From contig NZ_FXTC01000001.1 of the NCBI RefSeq assembly GCF_900182655.1, positions 372,001 to 436,000 of the forward strand: 64,000 nucleotides of DNA, read 5' to 3'. This stretch comes from Chryseobacterium rhizoplanae. GTDB taxonomy: Bacteria; Bacteroidota; Bacteroidia; Flavobacteriales; Weeksellaceae. The position numbers and the translations under genes are program-made. The notes under the pieces are model-generated. The model saw only the letters and a program-made list of their open reading frames with translations, ran no database searches and was not told where the DNA came from. Below, piece by piece: positions 7,084 to 17,700 of the stretch (position 1 is its first letter; every line of letters begins with the position of its first letter).

Positions 7084-8220
7084 CTATTTTAAAACAGTAA
7101 TTCTTCCTTTTGCATAGGCAATCTGTTCTTTTTCCTTTTCCTGATCCGGATGGTTTTTAAGGTACATCTGATAGTAGGTGGCCGCATTCTTAGGCTGTTT
7201 CAGATTCAGATCATACAAAAGGCCTAAGCGGTAATAAATAATATTACTGGTCCCAAAAGTCAATCCTTTTTTATAAGCTGTCACCGCATCATTGTATTGG
7301 TTTTTGGCTTCATAGATGCCTGCCAATGCGGCATAATATAGAGTGGTGTGATCTGAAATGGCTTCATCAATAGTCTTTTGGGCATAGATCACAGCGTTAT
7401 TATAATCTTTCAGTTCACGATAGCTTAAGGCCATGAAATATAAAGTGCCTTCGTTTTGTACTCCCATATCTTCCAGCATTTTATAAAGGCTAACACATTT
7501 TTGATAATCTTTTATATAAAAATAAGCCTGTCCCATATCATTTATTACATTCACATCCGCATGGTTTTTAAGAAGTTTTTTACCAATTTCAATTACTTCC
7601 GGATATTTGGTGAGTTGATTGGAAACGGGTAATAACGCCTGTTGTAAAGTGAAATTTTCAGGGTCAGAAGCAATAGCTGTGTTCAAAACATCATACGCAG
7701 GCTGATATTGTTTCAGACCACTGTAGGTCAAGGAAAGATCATAAGCTACATCAGGATCCGCAGCGTTAAGAGAGTTGGCTTTTTTGAGGTAGCTCAGTTT
7801 GGTTTCAGGAGTATCTGCATAAGTGGCAAGCTGCTTATAAGCATTGAAATTAACACTATCCAGTTGAACAATCTGTTGGAGGTAGATTTTAGCATTAGCA
7901 GCATTTCCTCGCCTGGAGTTGATACTGGCCAGACTAAATAAAGTGGGAAGATTATTGGGTTGGATGGTGTTGATTTTCAGATAATTTTTTTCTGCTTCCG
8001 GTAGCTTTCCGGCCATCATATTACAGTAGGCTATTTGCGAAAGAGCTTTTATATCATCTGTATCTCCGGGATATATACTTTGGAGATATTTTGCAGCATC
8101 GGCATAACGCTGTGTTTCATAATATTCAAGAAGCTTTTCAGTGTCAATTTTTGCAGACTGAGCAGTGAGACTGTTAAAGCCCAATAGAATAATGCACAAG
8201 CAAATTCTTTTTCTCATCAT
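7084..8220 (-). CDS. Secreted TPR-repeat protein
   Basis: A 378-residue protein with a signal peptide (ICLCIILLGFNSLTAQ) and then continuous tetratricopeptide-like helices to the C-terminus; repeats such as AYCNMMAGKLPEAEKNYLKI and DPDVAYDLSLTYSGLKQ are visible at about 34-residue spacing, seven to nine in all. TPR arrays bind other proteins; this one would act in the periplasm or at the outer membrane. No enzymatic domain is present. It is divergent from the DinB gene and has its own candidate promoter. Confidence 0.8.
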   Translation of the reverse strand: MMRKRICLCIILLGFNSLTAQSAKIDTEKLLEYYETQRYADAAKYLQSIYPGDTDDIKALSQIAYCNMMAGKLPEAEKNYLKINTIQPNNLPTLFSLASINSRRGNAANAKIYLQQIVQLDSVNFNAYKQLATYADTPETKLSYLKKANSLNAADPDVAYDLSLTYSGLKQYQPAYDVLNTAIASDPENFTLQQALLPVSNQLTKYPEVIEIGKKLLKNHADVNVINDMGQAYFYIKDYQKCVSLYKMLEDMGVQNEGTLYFMALSYRELKDYNNAVIYAQKTIDEAISDHTTLYYAALAGIYEAKNQYNDAVTAYKKGLTFGTSNIIYYRLGLLYDLNLKQPKNAATYYQMYLKNHPDQEKEKEQIAYAKGRITVLK

Positions 8221-8260
8221 GGTTATTTTTAACTAAAATATTGGATATTTAGTAAGCTGC

Positions 8261-8268
8261 CAAATTTA
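8261..8268 (-). promoter_or_regulatory. Candidate -7 box for the TPR gene
   Basis: Minus-strand TAAATTTG, an exact TAnnTTTG match, 40 bp upstream of the TPR start codon. No convincing TTG -33 element is seen at the usual distance. Confidence 0.4.
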
Positions 8269-8387
8269 CTATCACTTATTGGGGATTTTTTTTAATTTTT
8301 ATGAATAATTTATAATAAAACCAAAAACTTCTGTCATTAGATTCCTTATATTCATCCTGCAAAAACAGATCAGACAAAGCAATAGAT

Positions 8388-8891
8388 ATGGAAATAAAAA
8401 CGGTACAATCATTCATTGATTATTATGAAAAAATAAGGGAAAGAACCAACCGCATTATTGCAGTAGTTCCGCCTGAACACATAGATTTTACCTATAAACC
8501 CGGAAAGTTTACCATTGGCGATCAGATAAGACATATTGCCACTATAGAAAGGTATATGTATGGAGAAACCATTATGGGAAAGAAAAGCGCTTATCCGGGA
8601 TGCGGAAAAGAACTGGCTGACGGCTATGAAAATACCGTAAAATTTTTCAATGATATGCACATACAAACGCTTGAAATTGTCAATAACCTTTCTGATGAAG
8701 ATCTTACCCGTAAATGCCTGACTCCGGCCAATAGTGAAATCTCTGTCTGGAAATGGCTCCGCGCAATGATAGAGCATGAGATTCATCACAGGGCAGAATT
8801 ATACATTTATCTCAATCTTCTGGATGTAAAAACACCACAGATTTACGGATTTTCTGCAGAAGAAGTTCAGGAACTGAGTGTAAAGCTATAG
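8388..8891 (+). CDS. DinB-family metal-binding protein
   Basis: A 167-residue four-helix-bundle protein of the DinB/YfiT superfamily. The metal triad is visible: H49 (IRHIATIER) and H130/H134 in the HEIHH motif. Family members are often thiol-dependent S-transferases (bacillithiol or similar) or of unknown function. No signal peptide. It starts a short plus-strand run and is followed 72 bp later by the S41-like gene, apparently with separate promoters. Confidence 0.85.
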   Translation: MEIKTVQSFIDYYEKIRERTNRIIAVVPPEHIDFTYKPGKFTIGDQIRHIATIERYMYGETIMGKKSAYPGCGKELADGYENTVKFFNDMHIQTLEIVNNLSDEDLTRKCLTPANSEISVWKWLRAMIEHEIHHRAELYIYLNLLDVKTPQIYGFSAEEVQELSVKL

Positions 8892-8963
8892 AATGAAAGG
8901 AAGTTTCGAAGAATTTCAATCCGTTTGGGTTAATTTGTATATTAGCCCATTCAAAAAATAATA

Positions 8964-10730
8964 ATGGCCAGAACTTTTATCATTCCTCTTTTCCTATTTT
9001 TAAACAGTGCCTATGCACAAACCCATTCAGATCTGAAACCCGGAGACACCTTAAAATACGCTCCCCAATCTCATAAACCTTCCTGGATCTCGGTACAATC
9101 TGATGATGCCAATCTGGGAGTAGCCCTGTTTATGGATGGGAAAAAAGTAAAAGAACAGGATGATTCCAGAGGTATAAAGAGTGTTGAACGCTTCTACTTT
9201 ACACCGGAAAAAGGAAAAAAATATGAATTTAAAATCTGGGCCAAGTCTTATGTTGAAAAAAGTAAAACGGCCAGAGTTTTCATTACAGAATCCAAAAATG
9301 TACCTGTCCTGAATGGTCAGTTCGCCTCTGATCAATTCATAGAAGACCTTCATACATTCCGCTCTATAAGAGAAAAAGCAAACTCCGGGCTGTATTTGTA
9401 CAGAACAAGAAAGCAAATTGACAGTATTTATCAGCAGGCTGAAGAAGAAGCCAGAAACAGCAGGAATATTTTTGATTTTTATAAAATAATTGCAAAAGTG
9501 ACCGGATTTGAAGGAAGCTGCCATAACTATACAGATCTTCCCAACCACGCTTCTTATTATCTCACCCAGAAACCGGAATATTTACCTATTACGTTAAAAA
9601 ATATTGATGGTCGTCTGCTTCAGGATTCAAAAGATAATGTATTGCCTCTCGGTGCTGAAATCCTTTCTATCAATGGAATTCCTGCAAAAGAGATGATCAG
9701 CCGCTTTTCCCAGTATTATTTTTCTGACGGATTTTCAGCTCCTTACAAAGAAACAACAGGTTTTGAAAGAGGAATGCTGGATAAATTTTATATCGAATTC
9801 GGAACCCATAAAAACTATGTCATCAGCTACAAATGGAACGGAACTGTAAAAGAAGTTTCACTGCCGGGAATATCGTTGGAAAACTTTAAAAAAATTCAGG
9901 ATTCAAGATATTCGCTTGCCTTTGACAAAAAACTGTTGTCTGAAAAATACAGCCTGAATAAAGAAACAGATGGCATCTATCGCTTATCTTTGAGAGGATT
10001 TGATTTTGCAACCGGGAAAGACGATCCTGCCTATAAAAAATTCAGTACTTTTCTTGACCAGATGATGGACACTCTGGAACGCGAAAAAATAGAAAACCTG
10101 ATCATCGATCTCAGAGGAAATACCGGAGGTACAGGTGCTCTTTATGAAAAAGTATTCTCTTATCTCACCCAAAGACCTTTCCGTGACAGTCAATATGCCT
10201 ATACCAACTTTAATGAAGTGCCTATGGAAGAAAAACTGGTCATAACTTCTCTTTTTCTGTCGAATGGAGTAACAGATAAAACCGGTTTGAATGCTTACCT
10301 TAAATCATTATATCCTAAAGCCGTTCAGGGGAAATATTATTGGGCAGATGACAAGAATCCTTCAATTATGCCTAATGAAAGAACTTTTAAGGGGCAACTT
10401 TATTTGTTGGCAGATCAGCGCGTTGCCTCGGCAGCTTCCCACCTCGCTTCTCTGATTAAGTCCTATACCAATGCCATTGTGATCGGAAAAGAAACAGTAG
10501 GAGGGTACTATGAACATAACGGTCATCTTCCGCTGGTATATGAACTTCCCAATACCAGGATCCAAACCGGCTTCTCTATTGTGCATGTCATTCAGGATGC
10601 ACAGAATCTTCCCGATCAGAAAAAAGGTCAGGGGATCATTCCTCACATTCAGATACAGCAGACTGATCAGGAATTTCTGGATCAGACTGATGTCTATCTG
10701 AAAAAAGTTTCAGAACTTAGAAAACAGTAA
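8964..10730 (+). CDS. S41-family peptidase-like exported protein
   Basis: A 588-residue exported protein (signal peptide MARTFIIPLFLFLNSAYAQ). Residues 40-110 look like a beta domain, 120-200 a helical tail-binding type domain, 225-260 a PDZ-like segment (PLGAEILSINGIPA), and 335-560 the S41 catalytic core. IDLRGNTGG (381-389) is the oxyanion-side block, and S489 in RVASAASHL fits the nucleophile. When aligned by the GxxT block after VVIGK-like text, the catalytic lysine of C-terminal processing proteases falls on G514, so the Ser-Lys dyad is not intact; a tricorn-like triad or loss of activity is possible. Cellular role unknown. Confidence 0.75.
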   Translation: MARTFIIPLFLFLNSAYAQTHSDLKPGDTLKYAPQSHKPSWISVQSDDANLGVALFMDGKKVKEQDDSRGIKSVERFYFTPEKGKKYEFKIWAKSYVEKSKTARVFITESKNVPVLNGQFASDQFIEDLHTFRSIREKANSGLYLYRTRKQIDSIYQQAEEEARNSRNIFDFYKIIAKVTGFEGSCHNYTDLPNHASYYLTQKPEYLPITLKNIDGRLLQDSKDNVLPLGAEILSINGIPAKEMISRFSQYYFSDGFSAPYKETTGFERGMLDKFYIEFGTHKNYVISYKWNGTVKEVSLPGISLENFKKIQDSRYSLAFDKKLLSEKYSLNKETDGIYRLSLRGFDFATGKDDPAYKKFSTFLDQMMDTLEREKIENLIIDLRGNTGGTGALYEKVFSYLTQRPFRDSQYAYTNFNEVPMEEKLVITSLFLSNGVTDKTGLNAYLKSLYPKAVQGKYYWADDKNPSIMPNERTFKGQLYLLADQRVASAASHLASLIKSYTNAIVIGKETVGGYYEHNGHLPLVYELPNTRIQTGFSIVHVIQDAQNLPDQKKGQGIIPHIQIQQTDQEFLDQTDVYLKKVSELRKQ

Positions 10731-11290
10731 AACGATTTCATTTTTAATAAAAAAACAGCCGTACATTCATTATTTACAGCTGGTTTTTTTGTTGCTGAAT
10801 TTCAAAGTTATTTTAGTTTATTTCTATTTTAAGTGATAAATTTTTTGTTTTTATTTATTAAAAATTGTTAAATATTTATTTGATAAAGAGCTATTTATTT
10901 CTATTTTTTAATCATTTGTTTTGGAATTATTAATAGAAAGTCGTAGAACTACTACAAAATTTCAGATTACTCACTGAAAATTTTTTGAATACAGAATAGC
11001 GTTTTATCTTTGTAATACCACCAATCCAATTACAAAAGAAATAATAATGATTAAAATTTGCCAGTCATCACGATAAACACAGGAGAAATCCTGAATTTCA
11101 ACAGGGAGTAAAGTAATACAAAAACTGCTTTACCTTTTTACTCATGATTCTATGCCCTGTTTTGATCCCAATATCCGGATTTTATTCTTAGAATAGAACA
11201 CGGATAACGAAAATATATCTGATCTTTTTGATCCAGGTAGATTTTAGCCTTAAAAAATTTGACACTCCAATCAATCAAAATATTACAACT
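10731..11290 (+). other. Intergenic region and long leader upstream of vgrG
   Basis: This 560 bp gap holds a weak hairpin with a T tract after the S41-like gene (CAGC 10756-10759 with GCTG 10779-10782), a very A+T-rich stretch, then a promoter near 11000 and a leader of about 270 bases. Within the leader are a short CAGGA-TCCTG hairpin near 11083-11095 and GTAAAG/CTTTAC complementarity around 11108-11137. A nine-codon frame starts at 11047. I see no longer gene. Confidence 0.5.
10985..11012 (+). promoter_or_regulatory. Bacteroidota-type promoter of the vgrG-rhs operon
   Basis: TTG at 10985-10987, 17 bp, then TATCTTTG at 11005-11012, a good match to the TTG/TAnnTTTG promoter of this phylum. 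It would start a transcript near 11018 that covers vgrG, the TPR protein, the RHS toxin and the immunity genes. Confidence 0.65.
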
Positions 11291-13453
11291 ATGTTTCAGG
11301 ACGATCATTCACCCAAAAGGCCTGTTTCCAAAGATAAAGTTCCAGCAGTAGATAATCTGAAAGAGAGTCTGAAAGATCAGGCAGTAACCAGAACTACTCA
11401 GAAAGTACAGGAAAAATCAAGCGGAACTGTTAAGAAAGCTACAGAAAAAATGGTTCAGGCTCAGGCTTACACCGGAATGGTTCAAAGCGGTTCCCAAATG
11501 TTTATGAACCAGGTTAAACAGCCTAATCCACCTACATTGGTAGAGGATAAAGTATGGTCAAAACAGCCTACTTCCGGAATTTATAACGCCAATACAATTC
11601 CTGGCAATCAGGTAGCAGGAATCAACCGTGTGATAAAGCTTGAAATTGTAATTGACGGAAAAGTAATCAAACATTTCAAACATTTTCAGCTAAAACAAAG
11701 TGCTGTAAAGCATCATGAATTCGATCTTATGTTGGCTCATGATACTCTGGGAAGCTCAGAAAATCATAATCTGGAAGAAGCCCAGAACTTTTTGGGGAAA
11801 AGAATTACCGTGATTTTCAGATACAAAGATGTAGAAGACGGTCCTGAAAGAAATTTTGTAGGAGTTATCACTGAAGTAGGTTTCAGTCAGGAAAAAGGAA
11901 GCCTGGGAAATATTGTTCTTACAGGGGCAAGCCCCACTGTCCTTTTAGATGCAGCTCCTCACATTCAGAGTTTTGGCGGGGCACAGGAGATCAGTCTGAA
12001 CAGTATTGCAGATCAGGTGATCAAAGAAGGTCTTGGACAAAATTCCTTTGATTTCAGAGTAGATGCTGCACATGGTAACGTTTCGTACAGCTCACAATAT
12101 GAAGAAACCCATTACAACTATCTGGCAAGAATAGCAGAAGCGTATGGAGAACAGTTTTATTATGATGGTGAAGTCCTGCATTTCGGAAAACTTCCACCTC
12201 AGGAAAAGCCTGTGAAACTTACTTACGGAAGCAGCGTAAGTGATGTAAAAATCAAAATGAAAGCCCAGCACGTGAATCCTTCATTTTATGGATATAACAG
12301 CAGCAAAAATGAAAAATTAACGACAGGCAATTCTAAGATTACCCATACTTCAGATATAGCCAAAAGAGCTTATGAAATATCAGAAAAAACCTTTACAACT
12401 CCTTCATTGAGAGTCGCTCCGATAAAAGCGGTGTCTTTTATGGATGTGGAAAACTCTCAGAAAGGAACGGCCGGAAGTAAAGCCTCAGAAGTATTTGTTA
12501 TTTCAGGTGTTACTACAGTGCCATTCCTGTATCCGGGCTGTATTGCGGATATTGAAATGCGAAAGGCAGAAAGCAGTGAAACGACCTATTTCACCAAACT
12601 GATGATTATAGAGATGTATCACGAGGTGGATGCAAGAGGATATTATACCGGAACATTTGAGGCAATAGCTTCTGACACAGGATTTATTCCACGACCGGAG
12701 TTTCATACGCCGAAAGCAGATGCACAATTTGCCAAAGTAATTTCCAATGCAGACCCTTTAAATCAGGGAAGAGTTAAAGTTCAGTTTGACTGGCAGAATG
12801 GCTCTACCACTACAGAATATATCCGGGTAATGACCCCTGATGGTGGCGGAAGTGAAAAAGTAAGCAAAAACCGAGGCTTTATGGCCATTCCCGAAGAAGG
12901 CGACCAGGTTGTGGTGAACTTTGCCCATCAGCATCCTGACCGTCCTTTCGTGATGGGAGGAATGTTCCATGGTGGAGTTGGCGGTGGTGGCGGAGCCGGG
13001 AATAATATTAAAAGCTTAAGCAGTAAAAGCGGACATACCATGAGTCTGGATGATGGAGGTGGAATTACCGTAAGAGATAAAGACCAGAATTCCGTTTTTC
13101 TGGATGGAGCAGGAAATATAACCATAGACAGTAAGATTTCAATTACCCTCAACTGTGGAAGCAGCTCTATTTATATGGATAAAGACGGAAATATTCAGAT
13201 CAAAGGAAAAGAAATATTTGTACAGGGAGTCAATATCGGAGTGGGAGGAACAACAAGTATCGGCGTTGGAGTAGGTCCTGAAGACGGTGATCCTACTTCC
13301 GGAGTCGGAATCAAGTCAGATACTCTGGATATCGGAACCAAAACCCTTTCCATGAGAGGAGATACCGAAGCTAATCTCAGCAGTGGAGGAAAAATAAATG
13401 TAGGTGGCGGAAGTGAAACAAATATTGTAAGTGGAACTGTAAAACTGAATTAA
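11291..13453 (+). CDS. vgrG: Type VI secretion spike protein VgrG
   Basis: A 720-residue VgrG. ATG 11291 (MFQDDHSPKRP) is preferred to an upstream TTG start at 11228. Order: a low-complexity N-terminal tail (1-90), the gp27-like domain (about 110-470), the gp5 OB-fold (about 480-560, with NPLNQGRVKVQFDW-type text and the PEEGDQVVVNFAHQHPDRPF block), a glycine-rich hinge, and a C-terminal beta-prism (570-720, with repeated D-G-x-I/N-I/V units). VgrG trimers form the puncturing tip of the T6SS. The next gene starts 6 bp downstream, consistent with effector loading on this spike. The other tss genes and hcp are not in the window. Confidence 0.92.
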   Translation: MFQDDHSPKRPVSKDKVPAVDNLKESLKDQAVTRTTQKVQEKSSGTVKKATEKMVQAQAYTGMVQSGSQMFMNQVKQPNPPTLVEDKVWSKQPTSGIYNANTIPGNQVAGINRVIKLEIVIDGKVIKHFKHFQLKQSAVKHHEFDLMLAHDTLGSSENHNLEEAQNFLGKRITVIFRYKDVEDGPERNFVGVITEVGFSQEKGSLGNIVLTGASPTVLLDAAPHIQSFGGAQEISLNSIADQVIKEGLGQNSFDFRVDAAHGNVSYSSQYEETHYNYLARIAEAYGEQFYYDGEVLHFGKLPPQEKPVKLTYGSSVSDVKIKMKAQHVNPSFYGYNSSKNEKLTTGNSKITHTSDIAKRAYEISEKTFTTPSLRVAPIKAVSFMDVENSQKGTAGSKASEVFVISGVTTVPFLYPGCIADIEMRKAESSETTYFTKLMIIEMYHEVDARGYYTGTFEAIASDTGFIPRPEFHTPKADAQFAKVISNADPLNQGRVKVQFDWQNGSTTTEYIRVMTPDGGGSEKVSKNRGFMAIPEEGDQVVVNFAHQHPDRPFVMGGMFHGGVGGGGGAGNNIKSLSSKSGHTMSLDDGGGITVRDKDQNSVFLDGAGNITIDSKISITLNCGSSSIYMDKDGNIQIKGKEIFVQGVNIGVGGTTSIGVGVGPEDGDPTSGVGIKSDTLDIGTKTLSMRGDTEANLSSGGKINVGGGSETNIVSGTVKLN

Positions 13454-13459
13454 AAGCAG

Positions 13460-14719
13460 ATGAATCCAGTAGATTTGGAGTTGGTAAAATTAAAAAGACA
13501 ATGGCAGAAAGTCGTTTCAAAGAACGAAGAAAAACCTATGCTGATCTGTATAGGAGAAAAACATGAAACCGATCTTTTTGATGGATTTATCAAATCAAAG
13601 CTTTCCGAAGATGAAGAAGGAGATGATATTTTTTTACTCCATTATCAGGAATTTAACGGAATGAAATCTTTCGGACAGACTTTACTGGATGAATGGACCG
13701 AATTCTACGAAATGCTGAAAAAAAGTGAAGAAAATATTCCGCAATGGGAACTCAAAGATCCGGAACAGGTTTTTAAAACAGATGCCTACAAAGCATTTTA
13801 TCCTTTACTGGAATTAAAGAAAAACTTTCCCAATATTAAGGATTCAAAGATTTACCTCTATATAGCTCCGCTCAGGATCAGTGATACAGAAGAGCTGTCC
13901 CTCTGGGTGAAAGAATGGTGCAGGATCTGTGAAATTTCAGAAAATAAAGATCTTAAACTGGTTTGGGCAGAACATCATACCCATAGAACACTATCTCAGA
14001 TTCCTTCAGCACACACTTTCAGGGTAGAAGTGGATATCCATCAGTTAATGCAGAATACTGCAGCGCATACTAACCGGAAGAAAAACAGTCCGGATACGGA
14101 TTTTCAGCAGCAGATTCTTATAGCGAGTAACCATTTAAGTAAAGAAAGATTCAAAGAAGCGGAACATGCCTTAAAAACAGCAGTGAAGCTCGCTAAAGAA
14201 CAGAAAAATAAACAGGGAGAGATTTCTGCCTATTTTATGCTTACCCAGGCGTATACAGCAGACAGGAAAAAAGACAGGGCAGAAGATACTTACCGGATCA
14301 TATTTGAAGAAGTAGAGTCCGACTCGCCTTTGGAAGTTCAGATGTATATGAATTACGGAAGCCATCTGTTAGGAAATTCCAAAAAATCCAAAGCAGAAAA
14401 AATATTTGAAAAAGCTGCAGAAACAGCACAAAAGATAGGAGAATATGCGATGGCTATTGAATGTTACAGAATCATTGGTACATTAAATGATACGCTGCTG
14501 ACAAAAGATAAAATGATAAGGTATTTTGAAAAATGCCTCGACATAGCAAAATTAATGGATTCTTCAGTACGGGAACAGAGCAGCCTGCGGTTTGTAGCCT
14601 CAATGCTGATTCTCAAATACGAAGGTGACCATTCTAAAAAAGCAATACTGGACAATGAAATGAAGACTTATTTTGGTGATGACTGGCGAGTGAGTGTAGA
14701 AAGACCAAAAGCAGGGTAA
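13460..14719 (+). CDS. Uncharacterised TPR-like protein, candidate T6SS effector adaptor
   Basis: A 419-residue cytoplasmic protein of no family I recognise. The N-terminal half (1-190) is a mixed alpha/beta domain with LICIGEKHETDLFDGFIKS and repeated Trp/Glu-rich helices; the C-terminal half (215-400) reads as TPR-like helical pairs (LIASNHLSKERFKEAEHALK, YMNYGSHLLGNSKKSKAEKI, YAMAIECYRIIG). It lies between vgrG and the RHS effector with gaps of 6 and 18 bp, the place where adaptors such as Tap/DUF4123 or EagR proteins are encoded elsewhere, but it shows no similarity to those. A role in loading the RHS protein onto VgrG is inferred from position and TPR content. Confidence 0.65.
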   Translation: MNPVDLELVKLKRQWQKVVSKNEEKPMLICIGEKHETDLFDGFIKSKLSEDEEGDDIFLLHYQEFNGMKSFGQTLLDEWTEFYEMLKKSEENIPQWELKDPEQVFKTDAYKAFYPLLELKKNFPNIKDSKIYLYIAPLRISDTEELSLWVKEWCRICEISENKDLKLVWAEHHTHRTLSQIPSAHTFRVEVDIHQLMQNTAAHTNRKKNSPDTDFQQQILIASNHLSKERFKEAEHALKTAVKLAKEQKNKQGEISAYFMLTQAYTADRKKDRAEDTYRIIFEEVESDSPLEVQMYMNYGSHLLGNSKKSKAEKIFEKAAETAQKIGEYAMAIECYRIIGTLNDTLLTKDKMIRYFEKCLDIAKLMDSSVREQSSLRFVASMLILKYEGDHSKKAILDNEMKTYFGDDWRVSVERPKAG

Positions 14720-14737
14720 TCTCAAATTAAAAAAATT

Positions 14738-17700
14738 ATGGCAGATCTGAATAAAAAGACAGTAAAACCCATAAAGGTTGCAAAACCGGATATGAACCCC
14801 GACCGTTCTTTGAAGGTGAACGCAGACGTTACTTCAGTGAGCTGGGACAAAACCAAACAGGGTTGGAAGAATGGGATGAAAAATAACGTTGACTCTCTGA
14901 ATCCTGTATCTATGGTTAAATCCTTAGCTGGAGGAGATAGCGCTCAATCTGGGAAAAGTAGTGGCGGAGGTGGCGGAGGCAGTGCTGTAACTGTAGAAAA
15001 AGCCGCTCCGGAAAGTAAAGTAAAGCTGATCAAAGTGAATACTCCGGCTATGCCTTCCACTGCCATTCAGCATACGAGCAAGCATTTTGATATCGTGCTG
15101 GCCATTGATATCCACTGGACACTGATTCCACCACCACCATCATTTATGCTGATTCCACTGCCGTTGCCACATCCTTTTATCGGGATTGTTTTTGATATCA
15201 TGGATTATATCACCATCACCATTCCGATTCCACAGTTTGCAAGAAATCTGATGCCATCACTGCCGGAAAGTATTCCGATGGGAGGCTCCATATACGTTCA
15301 CGGAAGACATAAAGCAACTACCACTACCAGTGTAATGGGAGTGGTGATTCCTTTCAGGCATATTACTTCCTTGATTCCTGTATATATCATTCCTTTTCCT
15401 CAGGAAGCTCCGCATGAAGGAGAAGTGTATTACGGCTCGCAGACCGTTTTGGCTCAGGGAAGTAAAATGAGCGGAAACCAGCCACAGCAGGTGCTTACCT
15501 GTATGGGATTTCCTTTCGGGATGACCATGCTGCCCGCCATGCCGGATAAACCAAAGAAAAATCCACTGGCTTATTTTGCTTTCTATAATAATTTTTCAAG
15601 CATGTATATCCAGATCAATACGGGAGGTCCTGTATTGGTGGGTGGAGCTTTTGTTCCGCATGTCTATACACCCGGAGAAATGCTGATGCGTCTTGCAGGG
15701 ATGTTTTTAATGAGAAGTTTAACCAAGAAAATAGGAAAACTGGGAGCGAATGGATTAAAGAAATTCAATAACAGTGTCCTTAAAAAAGCGCCTTTCAGTA
15801 AATTCAAATTTGCCAATGCTTTATCTAAAAAATTGTGTAAATGGGGGTTTGAGCCGGTTAATCTTGTAACTGGAGCCATGGTTTTTGAATGGGATGATTT
15901 TGAAATTCAGGGAAGCACTCCTTTACAATGGAGAAATGTATGGCACAGTGACAGACCTTATGATTTTGGGCCATTAGGGAATGGAGTCTTTAATAATCAT
16001 GATTTATTTATTCTTCCTGAAGAAGACAATAAGTTTGCTGGCTGGATGCATCCGGATGAAAACATAGCGATGTTGATTCCCGCACCTGAAATTGGGGAAG
16101 AGATGACTTATTTCAGGGATCAGAAAATATGGCAGTACAGACCAAGCAGCAGTATCTGGGTCATCCGTAAAGGAACTGATATTTATACCTATAAACGTTT
16201 CTATCATGTTACAGAAGGAACAATTTATAAGGTGATTCGTATTGAATATGGAGATGGCACGATCAGAGAATATGAGTATGAAGACCGGAATATTATCCTT
16301 AAAAGCATAAAAGATGTAAAGAGTGGATTCAGCATAGAAACTGTTATTCATCCAGAGTATAAAAAAGTAACAGAAGTATATTACTGTTATAAAAAACAGA
16401 GAGACCTGCAGGTTCGCTACGATTATGATGAGCGGGGAAATCTTACCCATGTCTGGGATATTCATAAAAAAGCAATTGCCTATGAATATGATGGAAAAAA
16501 TCAGGTGGTGAAAAGAACCAACCGAAACGGAATGAGTTATCATTGGGAATATGATAAAGAAGGAAGGGTAATTCATACAAAAGGAGCAGATGGATATATG
16601 GAAGGAAAACTTCAGTATCATGATGAAGAAGGGTTCACGCAAGTTATTTATCCAAAACAAAACAACAAAACAGAAGAATATCATTATGATGAAAATTTTC
16701 TGGTTTATAAAATGGTTGATGGAGAAGGAGGGGAGACCTGGTACGATTACACAGCTCACAACGAGCTGAAAATGATAGGATCTCCGGAGGGTAGAGTGGA
16801 AGGATATACCTATGATGAAATGGGAAATATCAAGATTTTCCATAGCCTGGATGGGGAAGAGTATCATTATCAGCACAATGAATTCGGACAGGTGATTGCC
16901 CGTCTCTCACCTTCAGGGACTTCTGAAACATGGAGTTATGATGAAGACGGAAAATTGCTGAGCTATACCGATCCCACAGAAGAAAGCGTATATTACGAAT
17001 ATGTCGATGGGGAAAGACTTCCTGAAACCAGTAGAAGGGCAGATGTTATCACTCATTATGAGTATAATCAGAGAGGGCAGATTATCCATTTGACCAATAG
17101 CGCAGGGGCCGAGCAATATCTGAAATATGACGAATACGGAAGAATGTTGGTTTTCAGTCCAAAACCATTAAACAGAACCCTTCTGAATAGGGACAGAATG
17201 GGAAGAGTAATAGAAGTAAATGAAGAGGGACAATTACCTTTGAAACTTCGTTATGATGCTTATGACCTTCCGGTATATGCTACAGACGGCCGTGCAGAAT
17301 GGCTGCTGAGCTATACCCCATTGGGAAGCCTGAAACGTAAGGTGAGAAGAAATGCAATTACCAATAAAAAAGAAGAGACCTTGATTTTTGGATATGATGC
17401 TTATGAAAACTTAGTAAGCATTACCAATGAAAAAGGAGAAATCTATTCTTTTGAAAGAAATAATAATAACGAAATCATAGGAGAAACAGGTTTTGACGGT
17501 CAGAAGAAGTTCTTTATTAGAGACAAAGACGGGCTCATTACCCAAAAAAGAACTCCGCAGGGAAGCAATACATTTTATGAATATGATTTAGGACGAAGAA
17601 TAACACAGACTCATTACCCTGACGGCACCTGGGAGGCATTTCAATATGATACTTCAGGATTACTGATTAAAGCTGATAATGAAGACAGCAGTATCAGTTT

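Noticed and set aside
11047..11076. Nine-codon frame in the vgrG leader as a leader peptide
   Set aside because: Too short and without regulatory codon pattern to list as a gene; only mentioned as part of the leader.
11228..11290. Upstream TTG start for VgrG adding 21 residues
   Set aside because: The extension is rare-start only and not VgrG-like; ATG 11291 gives a normal N-terminus.
16004..16876. Long open frame on the minus strand inside the RHS gene (290 codons)
   Set aside because: It lies wholly antisense to a well-supported RHS coding region, is unusually rich in Ile/Phe/Ser and shows no family features; it mirrors the codon bias of the repeats.
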